From contig JAEPOG010000004.1 in assembly GCA_017643025.1 (NCBI GenBank), positions 416,141 through 480,140 of the forward strand: a DNA stretch of 64,000 nt. Direction: 5' to 3'. Positions 20,211 through 30,070 of this stretch are shown piece after piece. The notes under the pieces were generated by a model. The model did not search any database and had not been told where the DNA came from. It worked only from the letters and a program-made list of their open reading frames with translations. Each line of letters starts with the position of its first letter. The stretch's first letter is position 1. Source of the stretch: Rhizobiaceae bacterium (GTDB taxonomy: Bacteria; Pseudomonadota; Alphaproteobacteria; Rhizobiales; Rhizobiaceae). A program made the translations under genes and the position numbers.

Positions 20211-21044
20211 TCAGTCGCTTGCGCCGGTCTCGATCAGCGCCACGTCGTTCTCGGCGCAGATGCGGCGGATCGCTGGGCGGTCGCAAACATCCGTCACGAA
20301 AGTATTGATCTGGGACAGGTGGCCTATGCGCACCGGCGCCGTTCGCTCGAACTTCGTCCGGTCCGATACCAGAATGACATGCCGGGCATTGGCCATGATC
20401 GCCTGAGCCACCTTCACCTCTCGAAAATCGAAATCGAGAAGCGCTCCGTCCTCATCGATTGCAGAGGTGCCTACCACAGCAAAATCGACCTTGAACTGGC
20501 GAATAAAGTCCACTGCCGCTTCGCCGATGATGCCCCCATCGGACGTACGCACCACGCCGCCGGCGATCACCACTTCGAACTGCGGAAACACGCGCAAACG
20601 GTTGGCGACATTGATGTTGTTGGTGATCACCATCAGCTTGGTTCGGTTCAGCAGCGCCTCGCTGACGGCCTCCGTCGTGGTGCCGATATTGATGAAGAGC
20701 GAGGCCTCGTCGGGGATCAGTCCGGCGGCCGCCTCGCCAATCAGGCGCTTCTCCGCAGCGGCGATCTGCCGACGCTGTTCGTAGAGCATGTTGTGGGTCG
20801 AAGACGGAAAGATCGCGCCGCCGTGAATGCGGTTTAGTATCCGGCGCTCGCACAGGTCGTTGAGGTCCTTGCGGACAGTCTGCGGCGTCACCTCGAATTC
20901 GAGCGCCAATTCCTCGACCATCACACGTCCGTTGCGGCGGGCGCGCTCGACGATTTCCGATTGCCGCGGCGGCAGGTACAAGGCGACCGACTCCGTTTTC
21001 GGTTTGGTTCGATCGGCTTTCGCTATCACAGAACCGCGAAACAA
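20211..21044 (-). CDS. glpR: DeoR-family transcriptional repressor, GlpR type
   Basis: A 277-residue regulator. The N-terminal winged helix is at about 26-80 (PPRQSEIVERARRNGRVMVEEL, TPQTVRKDLNDL, LNRIHGGA), and the sensor domain of the DeoR type follows, with the sugar-phosphate motif INIGTTTEAV and the anionic stretch DGALLDFDFREV. It most likely represses the glp operon and responds to glycerol 3-phosphate. The start is uncertain: TTG at 21044 or GTG at 21029, neither with a good ribosome site. It begins nine bases after the SDR gene, so it is probably co-transcribed with that gene and not from the glpD promoter. Confidence 0.88.
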   Translation of the reverse strand: MFRGSVIAKADRTKPKTESVALYLPPRQSEIVERARRNGRVMVEELALEFEVTPQTVRKDLNDLCERRILNRIHGGAIFPSSTHNMLYEQRRQIAAAEKRLIGEAAAGLIPDEASLFINIGTTTEAVSEALLNRTKLMVITNNINVANRLRVFPQFEVVIAGGVVRTSDGGIIGEAAVDFIRQFKVDFAVVGTSAIDEDGALLDFDFREVKVAQAIMANARHVILVSDRTKFERTAPVRIGHLSQINTFVTDVCDRPAIRRICAENDVALIETGASD

Positions 21045-21052
21045 TACAGGTA

Positions 21053-21799
21053 TCAGGCCAGTATGCCGCCATCGATGATATGCGTCTGCCCGGTCGTGAA
21101 GCTCGATTCATCGGACAGAAGATAGACGGCGAGTGCTGCCACCTCTTGCGGCGTGCCCAGCCGGCCCATCGGCTGCCGGTCGATGAATGACTGCCGGGCA
21201 GCCTCGTAGCCGCCCATCGTTTCGCCCAACGCCCGCATCCGCTCTTGAAGGGACGGCGACTCGATCGTGCCGGGGCAGATGGCGTTGCAGCGAATTCCCT
21301 TGGCGATGTAGTCGATGGCAATCGACTTGGTCATGCCGATCAGCGCCGCCTTCGTCGCGCCATAGCCAAAGCGGAATGGGATGCCCTTCAGCGACGACGC
21401 AACAGACGAGATGGTGACGATCGAGCCGCGCCCAGCCTTCACCATTGCCGGCAGTACGGCACGCGTCATCAGGTAGGCGCTGTCGACATTCACGATGAAG
21501 GAGCGCCGCCAGTCTTCGGGCGTACAGTCTTCGATCGTCCCATGATGAACATAGCCGACCGCGTTCACCAGACCGTCGAATGGATCCTCCGCCTGAAGTA
21601 TCAGGGCAATTGCATCGGAATCAGTCGCGTCGAGCCTTGCGATGCGGATGCGTTCGCCTTGAACGGCAGCCAGCGCGTCACCGTTGACGTCTGTCGCCAA
21701 CACGTCCGCGCCCGAAGCCGCAGCCCGTTCAGCGATAGCGCGGCCGATGCCGGAAGCGGCTGCGGTCACCAGGATGCGTTTGCCTGCCAGTTTCGTCAT
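21053..21799 (-). CDS. SDR-family oxidoreductase, sugar-acid or hydroxy-acid dehydrogenase
   Basis: A 248-residue classical short-chain dehydrogenase. The cofactor motif is TAAASGIGRA (residues 12-21), the active site has SSVAS and YGATKAALIG. The C-terminal CPGTIESPSLQERM resembles DHRS6-type 3-hydroxybutyrate dehydrogenases and bacterial 2-keto-3-deoxy-L-fuconate dehydrogenases. Divergent from a XylD-like sugar-acid dehydratase, which favours a sugar-acid role. Probably co-transcribed with glpR. Exact substrate unknown. Confidence 0.85.
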   Translation of the reverse strand: MTKLAGKRILVTAAASGIGRAIAERAAASGADVLATDVNGDALAAVQGERIRIARLDATDSDAIALILQAEDPFDGLVNAVGYVHHGTIEDCTPEDWRRSFIVNVDSAYLMTRAVLPAMVKAGRGSIVTISSVASSLKGIPFRFGYGATKAALIGMTKSIAIDYIAKGIRCNAICPGTIESPSLQERMRALGETMGGYEAARQSFIDRQPMGRLGTPQEVAALAVYLLSDESSFTTGQTHIIDGGILA

Positions 21800-21953
21800 T
21801 CTTGCCCCGCCTCAACGACAACAATGCGTCGAGCCATAGCGCCGCGAAGCCTCACCTGCAACGCGGGGCGAACCGCACGGCCCTCATTCGCCATTGAACA
21901 AGCCACATGGAAGGCGCTAACAGTGACTACACCGCTCCCACCAAGAGGCTCCC

Positions 21954-23756
21954 ATGGCAGGCAAAGGCGACAAGCCGAAACTTCGTTCGCGGCAATGGTT
22001 CAACAACCCCGACAATCCTGCGATGACGGCGCTCTATCTCGAGCGTTATCTCAACTACGGGCTGACGCGTGAGGAATTGCAGGGCGACAAGCCGATCATC
22101 GGCATCGCCCAGACCGGCTCCGACCTCTCCCCGTGCAACCGACACCATCTGGAACTGGCGAAACGCGTGCGCGACGGCATCACCGCCGCCGGCGGGCTGG
22201 TGATGGAATTCCCCTGCCACCCGATCCAGGAAACGGGCAAGCGGCCCACCGCGTCGCTCGACCGCAATCTGGCCTATCTGTCGCTGGTCGAGGTTCTCTA
22301 CGGCTACCCGCTAGACGGCGTCGTATTGATGGTCGGCTGCGACAAGACCACGCCCGCCCTGCTGATGGGCGCAGCGACCATGAACATTCCGTCGATCGCC
22401 CTGTCGGTCGGCCCCATGCTCAACGGCTGGTTCCGGGGCGAACGCACGGGCTCCGGCACGATCGTCTGGAAGGCGCGCGAATTGCTCGCCGCCGAAGAGA
22501 TAGACATCGACGGCTTCGCCGACATCGTGGCCTCGGCTGCGCCGTCCACCGGCTATTGCAACACGATGGGCACGGCCACGACGATGAACAGCCTGGCCGA
22601 GGCGCTGGGCATGCAGCTTCCGGGCTCCGCCGCAATCCCGGCGACCTACCGTGAGCGCGGCCAGATGGCCTATCGCACGGGCCGGCGCATCGTCGACATG
22701 GTCCACGAAGATCTCAAACCGTCGGACATCATGACGCGCGAGGCGTTCGAAAACGCTATCGTCGTCAACTCGGCAATCGGCGGCTCGACCAACGCGCCGA
22801 TCCACCTCAATGCGATCGCTCGCCATCTCGGCATCGAACTCACCAATGACGACTGGCAGCGGCTCGGTCACAAGGTGCCGCTGCTCGTCAATCTGCAACC
22901 CGCGGGCGAATATCTCGGCGAGGACTATCACCACGCCGGTGGCGTGCCTGCCGTCGTTGCGGAACTGATGAAAGCGGACATGCTGCCCAACCCGGGCGCG
23001 CTGACCGCCAACGGCAGCAGCATCGGCGACAATTGCCGCGATGTGGAAAACATGGACCCGAAGGTCATCCGCCCGGTGTCGGATCCGCTGGTCCGGGACG
23101 CCGGCTTCATCAACCTGCGCGGCAATCTCTTCGACAGCGCCATCATGAAGACGAGCGTGATCTCGAAGGAGTTCCGCGACCGCTACCTTTCCGATCCGGA
23201 CCATCCGGATGTGTTCGAGGGCAATGCCGTCGTGTTCGAGGGCACGGAAGACTACCACCACCGCATCGAGGATCCGGATCTCGGCGTCGACGAGCATTCG
23301 ATCCTCTTCATGCGCGGTGCCGGCCCTGTCGGTTATCCCGGCGCCGCCGAGGTGGTGAACATGCAGCCGCCCGCCTCATTGTTGAAGAAGGGTGTGCATT
23401 CGCTGCCCTGCATTGGCGACGGACGTCAGTCCGGCACGTCGGGGTCGCCCTCAATCCTCAACGCATCGCCCGAGGCTGCCGTCGGCGGCGGGCTGGCGCT
23501 GCTGAAGACCGGCGACAGGGTCCGCATCGACCTGAAGAAGGGCGAGGCGAACATGCTGGTCCCGGATGAGGAACTGGAAAAGCGGCGCACGGCGCTCAAG
23601 TCAAACGGCGGGTTCCACTACCCCGAACACCAGACGCCGTGGCAGGAAATCCAGCGCGGCATGGTCGACCAGCTGTCCGAGGGCATGGTGCTGAAACCGG
23701 CCGTCAAATACCAGCGCATCGGCCAGTCGAAGGGCATCCCGCGGGACAATCACTAA
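21954..23756 (+). CDS. IlvD/Edd-family sugar-acid dehydratase, xylonate dehydratase-like
   Basis: A 600-residue enzyme that removes water from a sugar acid to give a 2-keto-3-deoxy acid. Cys61, Cys129 (VGCDKTTPA) and Cys202 (YCNTMGTA) correspond to the [2Fe-2S] ligands of Caulobacter XylD, and the overall resemblance to XylD is close along the whole length ([40 protein letters not shown]). Specificity could be xylonate, gluconate, arabonate or another acid. The ATG at 21954 follows AAGAGG. It shares a 154-base control region with the divergent SDR gene. Confidence 0.9.
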   Translation: MAGKGDKPKLRSRQWFNNPDNPAMTALYLERYLNYGLTREELQGDKPIIGIAQTGSDLSPCNRHHLELAKRVRDGITAAGGLVMEFPCHPIQETGKRPTASLDRNLAYLSLVEVLYGYPLDGVVLMVGCDKTTPALLMGAATMNIPSIALSVGPMLNGWFRGERTGSGTIVWKARELLAAEEIDIDGFADIVASAAPSTGYCNTMGTATTMNSLAEALGMQLPGSAAIPATYRERGQMAYRTGRRIVDMVHEDLKPSDIMTREAFENAIVVNSAIGGSTNAPIHLNAIARHLGIELTNDDWQRLGHKVPLLVNLQPAGEYLGEDYHHAGGVPAVVAELMKADMLPNPGALTANGSSIGDNCRDVENMDPKVIRPVSDPLVRDAGFINLRGNLFDSAIMKTSVISKEFRDRYLSDPDHPDVFEGNAVVFEGTEDYHHRIEDPDLGVDEHSILFMRGAGPVGYPGAAEVVNMQPPASLLKKGVHSLPCIGDGRQSGTSGSPSILNASPEAAVGGGLALLKTGDRVRIDLKKGEANMLVPDEELEKRRTALKSNGGFHYPEHQTPWQEIQRGMVDQLSEGMVLKPAVKYQRIGQSKGIPRDNH

Positions 23757-23762
23757 GCCTAC

Positions 23763-24359
23763 TCAGAAAGCGGACAACTCCCGCCTCACCTTCTCCTGGA
23801 ACGCCTTGAGCCGCTCCTCGCTGTTGTTGTTCATGTCGTAAAGCGCCAGGTATTTCGGCCTTGGCGCCTTGCGGAATGTGACCCAGGCCCAGCGCCCGGC
23901 AAGTAGGCGCGGCGGGTCGCCCATGATCATCGAACGCCAGCGCGTACCGCCATAGGTGGTGACGAACGCCGCCCTTTTGATCTTCGTCAGCTTCGGCAGC
24001 AGGCGGCCGTTCTCGGTGCCCTCCGACATCTCGAACGAGACGCCTGGCATGAACACCCGGTCGAAATAGCCCTTCAGGATCGCCGGATAGCCGAAGTTCC
24101 AGACCGGATGTACGAACACGATGCCTTCGGCCGCCAGTAACCGGTCGACATAGGGCCGCAGGCGATCGGTGATGTTGTCCGGCACGTTGTGATAATTGAG
24201 CCGCTCCTCGCGGCTCATCACGGCGTCGAAATTCTCCTCGTACAAGTTAAGCGCGTCCACCTCGTGGCCGGCGGCTTCGAGGGCCTCGCAGGCGATATGG
24301 AACAATGATCGGTTGAAGCTTGTCTCCACCGGATGGGCGTGGATGACGTGGAACCGCAT
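23763..24359 (-). CDS. NAD(P)H:quinone reductase-type flavoprotein
   Basis: A 198-residue flavodoxin-fold protein of the NQO1/KefF-like family. IHAHPVETSFN (phosphate loop for FMN/FAD), HPVWNFGYPAILKGYFDRVFMPGVSF and TTYGG are the family blocks. It transfers two electrons from NAD(P)H to quinones or similar acceptors. The start MRFHVIHAHP at 24359 overlaps the preceding oxidoreductase stop by one base, showing it is the last gene of the ABC-deaminase operon. Confidence 0.86.
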   Translation of the reverse strand: MRFHVIHAHPVETSFNRSLFHIACEALEAAGHEVDALNLYEENFDAVMSREERLNYHNVPDNITDRLRPYVDRLLAAEGIVFVHPVWNFGYPAILKGYFDRVFMPGVSFEMSEGTENGRLLPKLTKIKRAAFVTTYGGTRWRSMIMGDPPRLLAGRWAWVTFRKAPRPKYLALYDMNNNSEERLKAFQEKVRRELSAF

Positions 24360-25762
24360 CAGGCCGCGCCCCGCGCTTCGAGCGACGAAAACAGCCACAC
24401 GCGACCGGACTCGAAGTCGAAGTCGGGATCGTCCCAGGCGATCATCTTGCCGGGATTGAGCAGGCCGCGCGGATCGGCCTCGCGCTTGAAGGCAAGCTGC
24501 GCCCTGTCGGTCTTTTTCATCCCGCCCTCCTCCAGCGTGTAGCGATGCGGGTTGAATACCAGACAGCCATTGTCCTCGTGAATACGGATGATCTCCTCCA
24601 GCCTGTCCTCGGTCGTGTAGCGCACGATCGGCAGCCCCGAGAACACGACCCGCCCGTCAAAGCGGATCATCTCGATATGCATCGGCATCTCGTCGCCGAA
24701 AATGTCCATGATCGACTTCACGTGGTCTATCGTCGGATACTGCGTTTGCAGGTAGGTGATCGAGGGGTCGATCTTCAGCCCGCGCAGCGTCGTGTGGTTC
24801 CAGGTGTATTCGTAGATCGGCGGCAGCTTGCGTCTGAGTTCCTCATCCGCCGTGTCGCTGCGATAGAGCGCCTCGGCGCCATGATGGTCCATGTAGAGGG
24901 TAAGCGCACCCAACGAAACGGGCGCGACCATGATCAGCACCACCGCCTGACCGGATTTCAGGAACGTCTGGTAGCGCGTGAAATAGTCCTGAGCGATGGG
25001 CGCTGCCATCGGCGACACTTCCTTTAGCAGCATGCCGTCCTGTCGGGTGATCGCCTCGGAGAAGCGCAGCGCATCCATGAAATCGTCGAAGCCTGCGACG
25101 ACCTCGATCCAGTCATGCGCCGGCGCCAGCGGCATCTCCGCTTCCACGATGATGCCGTTGGTGCCGTAGGCATGCGCGACTTTCAGGATATCGTTGCCCT
25201 TCAGGTCCAGCTCTCGCGGCTGTTCCTCGCAGGTAATGACCTTCAGCCCGAGGATGTTGCCGGCGGCGCGCAACCCGCCCCAGCGGATCGATCCGACGCC
25301 GCCGGAGCCGCCGGCGATGAAGCCGCCGATGCTCGCCAGCCGGTAAGTGGAGGGATGGAAGCGCAACTCGCCGCCGACCGCCGCCTTGGTCTGCTCGTCG
25401 AGCTTGCTCATGATCAGCCCGGCGCCGGCGCGGACCCGGTCCGGCTCGATATCGATCACCTTGTCGAGCTGCTTCAGGTCGAGCATTGCCCCGCCGGAAA
25501 GCGGCATCGCCTGTCCGTAATTGCCTGTGCCGGCGCCGCGCGGCGTGATCGGCACGCCGTATTTGTAAGCCGCAGCTAACGTTGTTCTCACGTCGGCATT
25601 GTCCCGCGGTGTGACGACGATATCTGCGGTGACGTGCTCCAGCGTCGACTTCAGCCAGGGTGAGAACCAGTAGTGGTCGCGGCTCTTCTGCTGCACCAGG
25701 CGCGCATTGTCCTCGACCGAAATGTCGCCCAGCGCCGAACGGAAACCCGCAAGGTCCATCAT
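24359..25762 (-). CDS. FAD-binding oxidoreductase (VAO/GlcD type)
   Basis: A 467-residue flavoprotein. The N-terminal FAD_binding_4 domain has VVTPRDNADVRTTL and TPRGAGTGNYGQAMPLSGG (pyrophosphate loop), ASIGGFIAGGSGGVGSIRWG and GIIVEAEMPL; the C-terminal domain carries FNPHRYTLEEGG and ADPRGLLNPGKMI. Relatives oxidise 2-hydroxy acids or secondary alcohols; the substrate is not evident. Start at 25762 (or the next ATG, 25759, better spaced from GGGAG), overlapping the deaminase stop. Confidence 0.87.
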   Translation of the reverse strand: MMDLAGFRSALGDISVEDNARLVQQKSRDHYWFSPWLKSTLEHVTADIVVTPRDNADVRTTLAAAYKYGVPITPRGAGTGNYGQAMPLSGGAMLDLKQLDKVIDIEPDRVRAGAGLIMSKLDEQTKAAVGGELRFHPSTYRLASIGGFIAGGSGGVGSIRWGGLRAAGNILGLKVITCEEQPRELDLKGNDILKVAHAYGTNGIIVEAEMPLAPAHDWIEVVAGFDDFMDALRFSEAITRQDGMLLKEVSPMAAPIAQDYFTRYQTFLKSGQAVVLIMVAPVSLGALTLYMDHHGAEALYRSDTADEELRRKLPPIYEYTWNHTTLRGLKIDPSITYLQTQYPTIDHVKSIMDIFGDEMPMHIEMIRFDGRVVFSGLPIVRYTTEDRLEEIIRIHEDNGCLVFNPHRYTLEEGGMKKTDRAQLAFKREADPRGLLNPGKMIAWDDPDFDFESGRVWLFSSLEARGAA

Positions 25763-27075
25763 GCTGCTCCCATCAGATCGTCGAGTTCGCGGTAGTCCGG
25801 CAATGTCTGGTCGATCGCCCGGCCTGCCCTGAGCACGATGCGGTCTGCCTGCGGCCGCGCCATGACTTCGGTCCAGTTGCGCGCACTGAAGAGGATCAGG
25901 TCGGCCGGCTCGCCCGGCGCGATCATGGCTTTGTAGCCGAATCCCCCGAATGCCGCCGGATCGGCGCCGATTGCCCTCGCCCAAGTCCACGCGTCGTTGG
26001 CGGGGTGATCGAAATGCAGGATGCGCGCGCCCTCGCGTAGCACCTCCAGCCCGTCGAGATCGCCATAGGCATAGAAGGGGTCACGCGTGTTGTCGGATGC
26101 GATTGCCACCGGCACGCCGGCGGCTCTGAGTTCGTTGAGCGGCGTCACGCCGCGCCAGCGCGGCGTACGAACGGACCCCGCATTCTGACGATCTTGCAGG
26201 TACATGTTGCACATAGGCAGCGAGATGACGGCGATGCCCGCTTCCGCGACCTTCTCGACTGTCGTTCGTACCGTCGCTTCGTCCTGGTTGGCGAGCGAGC
26301 AGCAATGCCCTGCCGCCACCCTGCCCCTGAAGCCGGTTTCCAGAACAGCGTCGGCCAGATGCCGCAGCGACTGCGCAGAAGGATCCGCGGTCTCGTCGCA
26401 GTGAAGATCGAGATCGAGCCCGGCCTCGCCCGCGGCTTCCACCGCGGCGAAGATCGCCTTGCGCGCTTCCGGATATTCCGCCACCGCGCCGCCGAAAATG
26501 CCGCCTGCCGCTTTTACCCGCTCGGCCACATGGTGCGTCGCGTCCCTGTCGAGCAGATGGTCCGGACCGAGCAGAGAGACCGCCTGCAGTTCGATGCGGC
26601 CGTGCCAGTTGGCCCGCGCTTCCTCGAACACGTCCCATGTCACGTCACATTGCGGCGGCGCGCTGTCGAGATGCGTTCGGACAGCGGCGGTGCCGTGCGC
26701 GAAGGCGCAGCGCAGCGAGAAGTCCATCCGCCGTGCCACGTCGCCCGCCGACCAGTTGGCCTCACGATCGGCCATGACCGACATCAGCGCGCCCATCCAC
26801 GTGCCGTCGGGATTGGCCTTGCGCGGCCAGATATGGCCCTTGTCGAGATGGGTGTGCACATCGACGAAGGCCGGCAGCACCAGACCGCCATCCATGTCGT
26901 GCCGGGTAATGCCAGCCGGATCGCGCGCACTGGCCGGGGCGACGGTCTCGATCAAGCCGTCGGCAACCGTGATGTCGACCCTCTGCAGTTCTCCCGACGC
27001 GGCCTCACCGGCCACGCTCGCAGGAACCGACGCGTTGGTGAGCACGAATCTGCCGCCGCCCGCGAACGCCGTCAC
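25759..27075 (-). CDS. Cytosine/creatinine deaminase-like amidohydrolase
   Basis: A 438-residue amidohydrolase-superfamily enzyme of the cytosine deaminase (CodA) group. Metal ligands are His74 and His76 in DVHTHLDKGHIWPR and the histidine in LDLHCDETADP; the catalytic Asp is in IASDNTRDPFYAYGD, a hallmark of the CodA group. Members deaminate cytosine, creatinine, isocytosine or related rings. It starts with GTG at 27075, seven bases after GGGAG and overlapping nothing; the permease stop lies two bases upstream. The operon with an importer suggests the substrate comes from outside. Confidence 0.88.
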   Translation of the reverse strand: MTAFAGGGRFVLTNASVPASVAGEAASGELQRVDITVADGLIETVAPASARDPAGITRHDMDGGLVLPAFVDVHTHLDKGHIWPRKANPDGTWMGALMSVMADREANWSAGDVARRMDFSLRCAFAHGTAAVRTHLDSAPPQCDVTWDVFEEARANWHGRIELQAVSLLGPDHLLDRDATHHVAERVKAAGGIFGGAVAEYPEARKAIFAAVEAAGEAGLDLDLHCDETADPSAQSLRHLADAVLETGFRGRVAAGHCCSLANQDEATVRTTVEKVAEAGIAVISLPMCNMYLQDRQNAGSVRTPRWRGVTPLNELRAAGVPVAIASDNTRDPFYAYGDLDGLEVLREGARILHFDHPANDAWTWARAIGADPAAFGGFGYKAMIAPGEPADLILFSARNWTEVMARPQADRIVLRAGRAIDQTLPDYRELDDLMGAA

Positions 27076-27076
27076 G

Positions 27077-27943
27077 TCAATTCTCCCGCCGAACGGCGCT
27101 CTCGTGCCAGCGGCGCAGCGTCAGCCACGAGATTAGCGACGTCAGCCCGAAGATCGCGACACCGGTCGCCGTCAGCAGCACCAGCGCGGCGAAGAGGCGC
27201 GGGATGTTGAGCCGGTACTGGCTCTCCAGCAGCCTGAAGGCGAGGCCCGAGCCCGCGCCGGCGGAGCCGGCTGCGAACTCGGCCACGACGGCGGCAATCA
27301 GCGCAAGACCGCCACCGATCCTCAAGCCCGCCATGAAGTAGGGCAGCGATGCCGGCAGCTTGAGATAGACAAGTGTTTGCCAGCGCGAGGCGCCGTAGAG
27401 GTCGAACAGATTGAGCAGGTTGTGATCAACGCTCTTCAGCCCCTGCACCATGTTGGACAGGATCGGGAAGAACGCGACGAGGAAGGCGCAGATCAGCAGC
27501 GCCGTCTGCGTGTCCGGCGCGTAAATGAGAAGCAGCGGCGCAATCGCGATGATCGGCGTCACCTGCAGGATCACCGCGAAAGGAAACAGCGCCAGCTCGA
27601 TCCAGCGCGACTGCACCAGGATGATCGCCAGACCCACGCCGCCGACCAGCGCCAGGAACAGGGCCGTAAAGGTGATGCGCACGGTCACCAGCAGCGCCGG
27701 CGACAACGTCCCCCAGTCGTTCCATAGCGAACTGGCCACAGCGGCGGGGCTTGGCAGGATGTAGTGCGGTACCTCGTTGATCACGACGTAGAAATGCCAA
27801 GCGAGGATCGCCAGCGCGAACATGCCAACCGGTACGCCGATGCGCAGCATGCGCTCTGACAGCGTCACGCGCGGCGGTGCCTGAGGTGCTTCTTCCTCGC
27901 CTGTCGCCGCGTGCGGACCACTGTTTGCTGTCGCCTCAGCCAT
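27077..27943 (-). CDS. ABC transporter permease, SsuC/TauC/ThiX type
   Basis: A 288-residue permease with about six membrane spans from residue 37 on; the first 30 residues are polar and proline-rich. The coupling loop is LLNLFDLYGASRWQTLVYLKLPASLPYFMAGLRIGGG. This family imports taurine, sulfonates, nitrate or pyrimidines together with NMT1-like binding proteins. The start overlaps the ATPase stop by eight bases. Confidence 0.9.
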   Translation of the reverse strand: MAEATANSGPHAATGEEEAPQAPPRVTLSERMLRIGVPVGMFALAILAWHFYVVINEVPHYILPSPAAVASSLWNDWGTLSPALLVTVRITFTALFLALVGGVGLAIILVQSRWIELALFPFAVILQVTPIIAIAPLLLIYAPDTQTALLICAFLVAFFPILSNMVQGLKSVDHNLLNLFDLYGASRWQTLVYLKLPASLPYFMAGLRIGGGLALIAAVVAEFAAGSAGAGSGLAFRLLESQYRLNIPRLFAALVLLTATGVAIFGLTSLISWLTLRRWHESAVRREN

Positions 27944-28763
27944 GGGACGCGCGTCCGTGGATAGCGTCCTGCAATGCCTCGGAAACCCGGGCGCAGGTCA
28001 ACCGGTACTGTTCCGAAACGCGGTAGCTTTCATCGCGATGTTCGGGCGGGTCGAGCGGCAGGTCGGCATGCACGCGCCCCGGCCGCGCTTTCATCACCAC
28101 GATGCGGTTCGACAGGTAGGCGGATTCGAACACCGAGTGCGTGACAAAGATCACGGTCACGCCGGACTGCTTCCACAGCATCAGCACGTCGTCATTGAGC
28201 TTCTGCCGCGTAATCTCGTCGAGCGCCGCAAACGGCTCGTCCATGAGCAGCAGCTTCGGCTTCGTCACCAGCGCCCGCGCGATCGAAACGCGCATCTTCA
28301 TGCCGCCGGAAAGCTCGCGCGGGTACGCCTCGGCGAAATCGGCCAGCCCGACCAGCGACAGCATGTCCATCACCTCGCCGCGCACCGCTTGCTTCGACTG
28401 CCCGCGCAGTTTCATTGGCAGGTAGACATTGCCGAACACCGTCTGCCAAGGCATCAGGGTCGGCTCCTGGAAGACGAACCCGACGTCGCCCTCCGGCAGG
28501 CCGCGCGAATTGATCTTGGAGGACGGCCAGTCGATCGTGCCGGAACTCGGCGCGCCGAGACCTGCAACGATCCGCAGCGCCGTCGACTTTCCGCAACCGG
28601 ACGGCCCGAGAAGGCTGACGAACTCGCCGGGGCCGACATCCATAGTCATGTCGGTCAGCGCCACCGTGCCGTTGGAAAATACCTTCGACACGCCGCGCAT
28701 CGCCACGACCTTGCGCCCCTGCGACGGCGCTTTGGGGCGTTCGGCTTCAACCGCGAGATTCAA
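27936..28763 (-). CDS. ABC transporter ATPase, SsuB/TauB/ThiZ type
   Basis: A 275-residue ATPase. Walker A LLGPSGCGKST (residues 52-62), Q-loop VFQEPTLMPW, signature RELSGGMKMRVSIARAL, Walker B LLLMDEPFAALD and H-loop FVTHSVFES are all intact. LSGGM instead of LSGGQ is common in this subfamily. It lies between the binding-protein and permease genes; a strong hairpin separates it from the former. Confidence 0.92.
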   Translation of the reverse strand: MNLAVEAERPKAPSQGRKVVAMRGVSKVFSNGTVALTDMTMDVGPGEFVSLLGPSGCGKSTALRIVAGLGAPSSGTIDWPSSKINSRGLPEGDVGFVFQEPTLMPWQTVFGNVYLPMKLRGQSKQAVRGEVMDMLSLVGLADFAEAYPRELSGGMKMRVSIARALVTKPKLLLMDEPFAALDEITRQKLNDDVLMLWKQSGVTVIFVTHSVFESAYLSNRIVVMKARPGRVHADLPLDPPEHRDESYRVSEQYRLTCARVSEALQDAIHGRASHG

Positions 28764-28791
28764 TGGAACTGGCCTCTCGTTCGGTAGCTCC

Positions 28792-28816
28792 GCGGCCGCC
28801 GATATGCGGCGGCCGC
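28792..28816 (-). repeat. 10-bp perfect hairpin between binding-protein and ATPase genes
   Basis: GCGGCCGCCG and CGGCGGCCGC flank the loop ATATG in the 72-base gap. No T-run follows, so it is more likely a message-stabilising element downstream of the binding-protein gene than a terminator. Confidence 0.72.
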
Positions 28817-28835
28817 AGGTCGAAGTGCAGTCTGG

Positions 28836-29855
28836 CTACTTCACAAGGTCCTTGCCAAGGCCCTGGCAGACAAATTCGGTCGTGTAGGCCTGCGTCACGT
28901 CGATGCCTGCTTCGAAGACGCCGACCCCGACCATCTGATCGTAGAAGCTCGTCCAGCGTTCGTCGGTCATGCAGCCTATACCCATTTCCTCGGCATCGCC
29001 GGAGACGAGGATGCCGTACTCCTTCATCTTCTCCAGCGAATAGGCGAGCTGGCCGTCCGTCATCTCGGGATTGTCGGCCTTGATCAGCTCGTTGGCCGCA
29101 GCGTTGTCGCCGTAGAGATAGTTGTACCAGCCAACGATGGTCGCTTCGACGAAGCGCTTGGCGATGTCCTTGTTCGACTCATACCAGGGCCTCATCGTCT
29201 CGATCGTCGTCGAATACGGCGCGTAGCCATTGTCGGCGAGCAGGAACACGACCGGCGCCCAGCCCGCCTGCTTCTCGATCTCGTAGGGTTCGGAGGTGAG
29301 ATAGCCCTGCTGCACGGCCATCGGATCGGCGATGAACGGCGCCGGATTGAATGTGTACGGCTCGTATTGCTCGTCCGAAAAGCCCTCATAGGCCGACTTC
29401 ATCCAGGTGAAGTAGGAGATGAACCCGTCCTTTGAGAGAATGAGCTTGCTGGCCTTGGCGAGGTCCGCAAAGCTGTCAAAGCCCTGGTCGGGATGCGCCA
29501 GCAGCACCTGCGGATCCTTCTGGAAGATCGAGGCCAATGTAACGGTCGGAATACCCTGCTTCACGCCGTCGATCGCCTGGGTCACACCACCCATGTAAAA
29601 TTCTATCTGCCCGCCGACCAGCAGCGAGCGGTTGGCGGCCTGCGGTCCACCCTGGCGGATCGTCACGTCGAGGCCGTACTCCTTGTACGTGCCGTCTGCG
29701 ACGGCCTGGTAGTAGCCGCCATGCTCTGCCTGGGCGAGCCAGTTGGTGCCGAAAGTGACCTTGTCGAGTTCCTGTGCGCCGGCCGGCGCAATGAGGGCAA
29801 ACGCCGCCAGGCTGGCTGCGGCGGTGAAAATCGTCTTGAAAGCGGGAATGGACAT
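28836..29855 (-). CDS. NMT1/ThiY-like ABC substrate-binding protein
   Basis: A 339-residue periplasmic protein with a signal peptide ending at about residue 27 (APAGAQ). FGTNWLAQAEHGGYYQAVADGTYKEYGLDVTIRQGG is the typical first lobe of the NMT1 family, which binds thiamine-pyrimidine precursors, other pyrimidines, riboflavin or aromatic sulfonates. Linkage to a cytosine-type deaminase makes a nitrogen heterocycle likely. ATG at 29855 follows CGGAG. First gene of the leftward operon ending at 23763. Confidence 0.9.
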   Translation of the reverse strand: MSIPAFKTIFTAAASLAAFALIAPAGAQELDKVTFGTNWLAQAEHGGYYQAVADGTYKEYGLDVTIRQGGPQAANRSLLVGGQIEFYMGGVTQAIDGVKQGIPTVTLASIFQKDPQVLLAHPDQGFDSFADLAKASKLILSKDGFISYFTWMKSAYEGFSDEQYEPYTFNPAPFIADPMAVQQGYLTSEPYEIEKQAGWAPVVFLLADNGYAPYSTTIETMRPWYESNKDIAKRFVEATIVGWYNYLYGDNAAANELIKADNPEMTDGQLAYSLEKMKEYGILVSGDAEEMGIGCMTDERWTSFYDQMVGVGVFEAGIDVTQAYTTEFVCQGLGKDLVK

Positions 29856-30070
29856 CGAACAACTCCGAGGTGCGGCGCCTACGGCCGGGATTGCCGTTGC
29901 AGACCGCTTTTGTGTTGGACCCGATGACCTTACCCCAACGGCACTCGTTGTGAAGCCTAAAATTTCGTCAATCTCGATTCTGCGGTTTTTTTGTGCAGTT
30001 CGTACGGCGTCGGGCTTTCCATCGTGCTGAATGCCGCCTAGGATTCTGGTTCAGAGGTTCCGCCGTATCC

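Noticed and set aside
22311..23297. Leftward open frame opposite the sugar-acid dehydratase
   Set aside because: Lies entirely inside a gene with intact iron-sulfur cysteines on the other strand.
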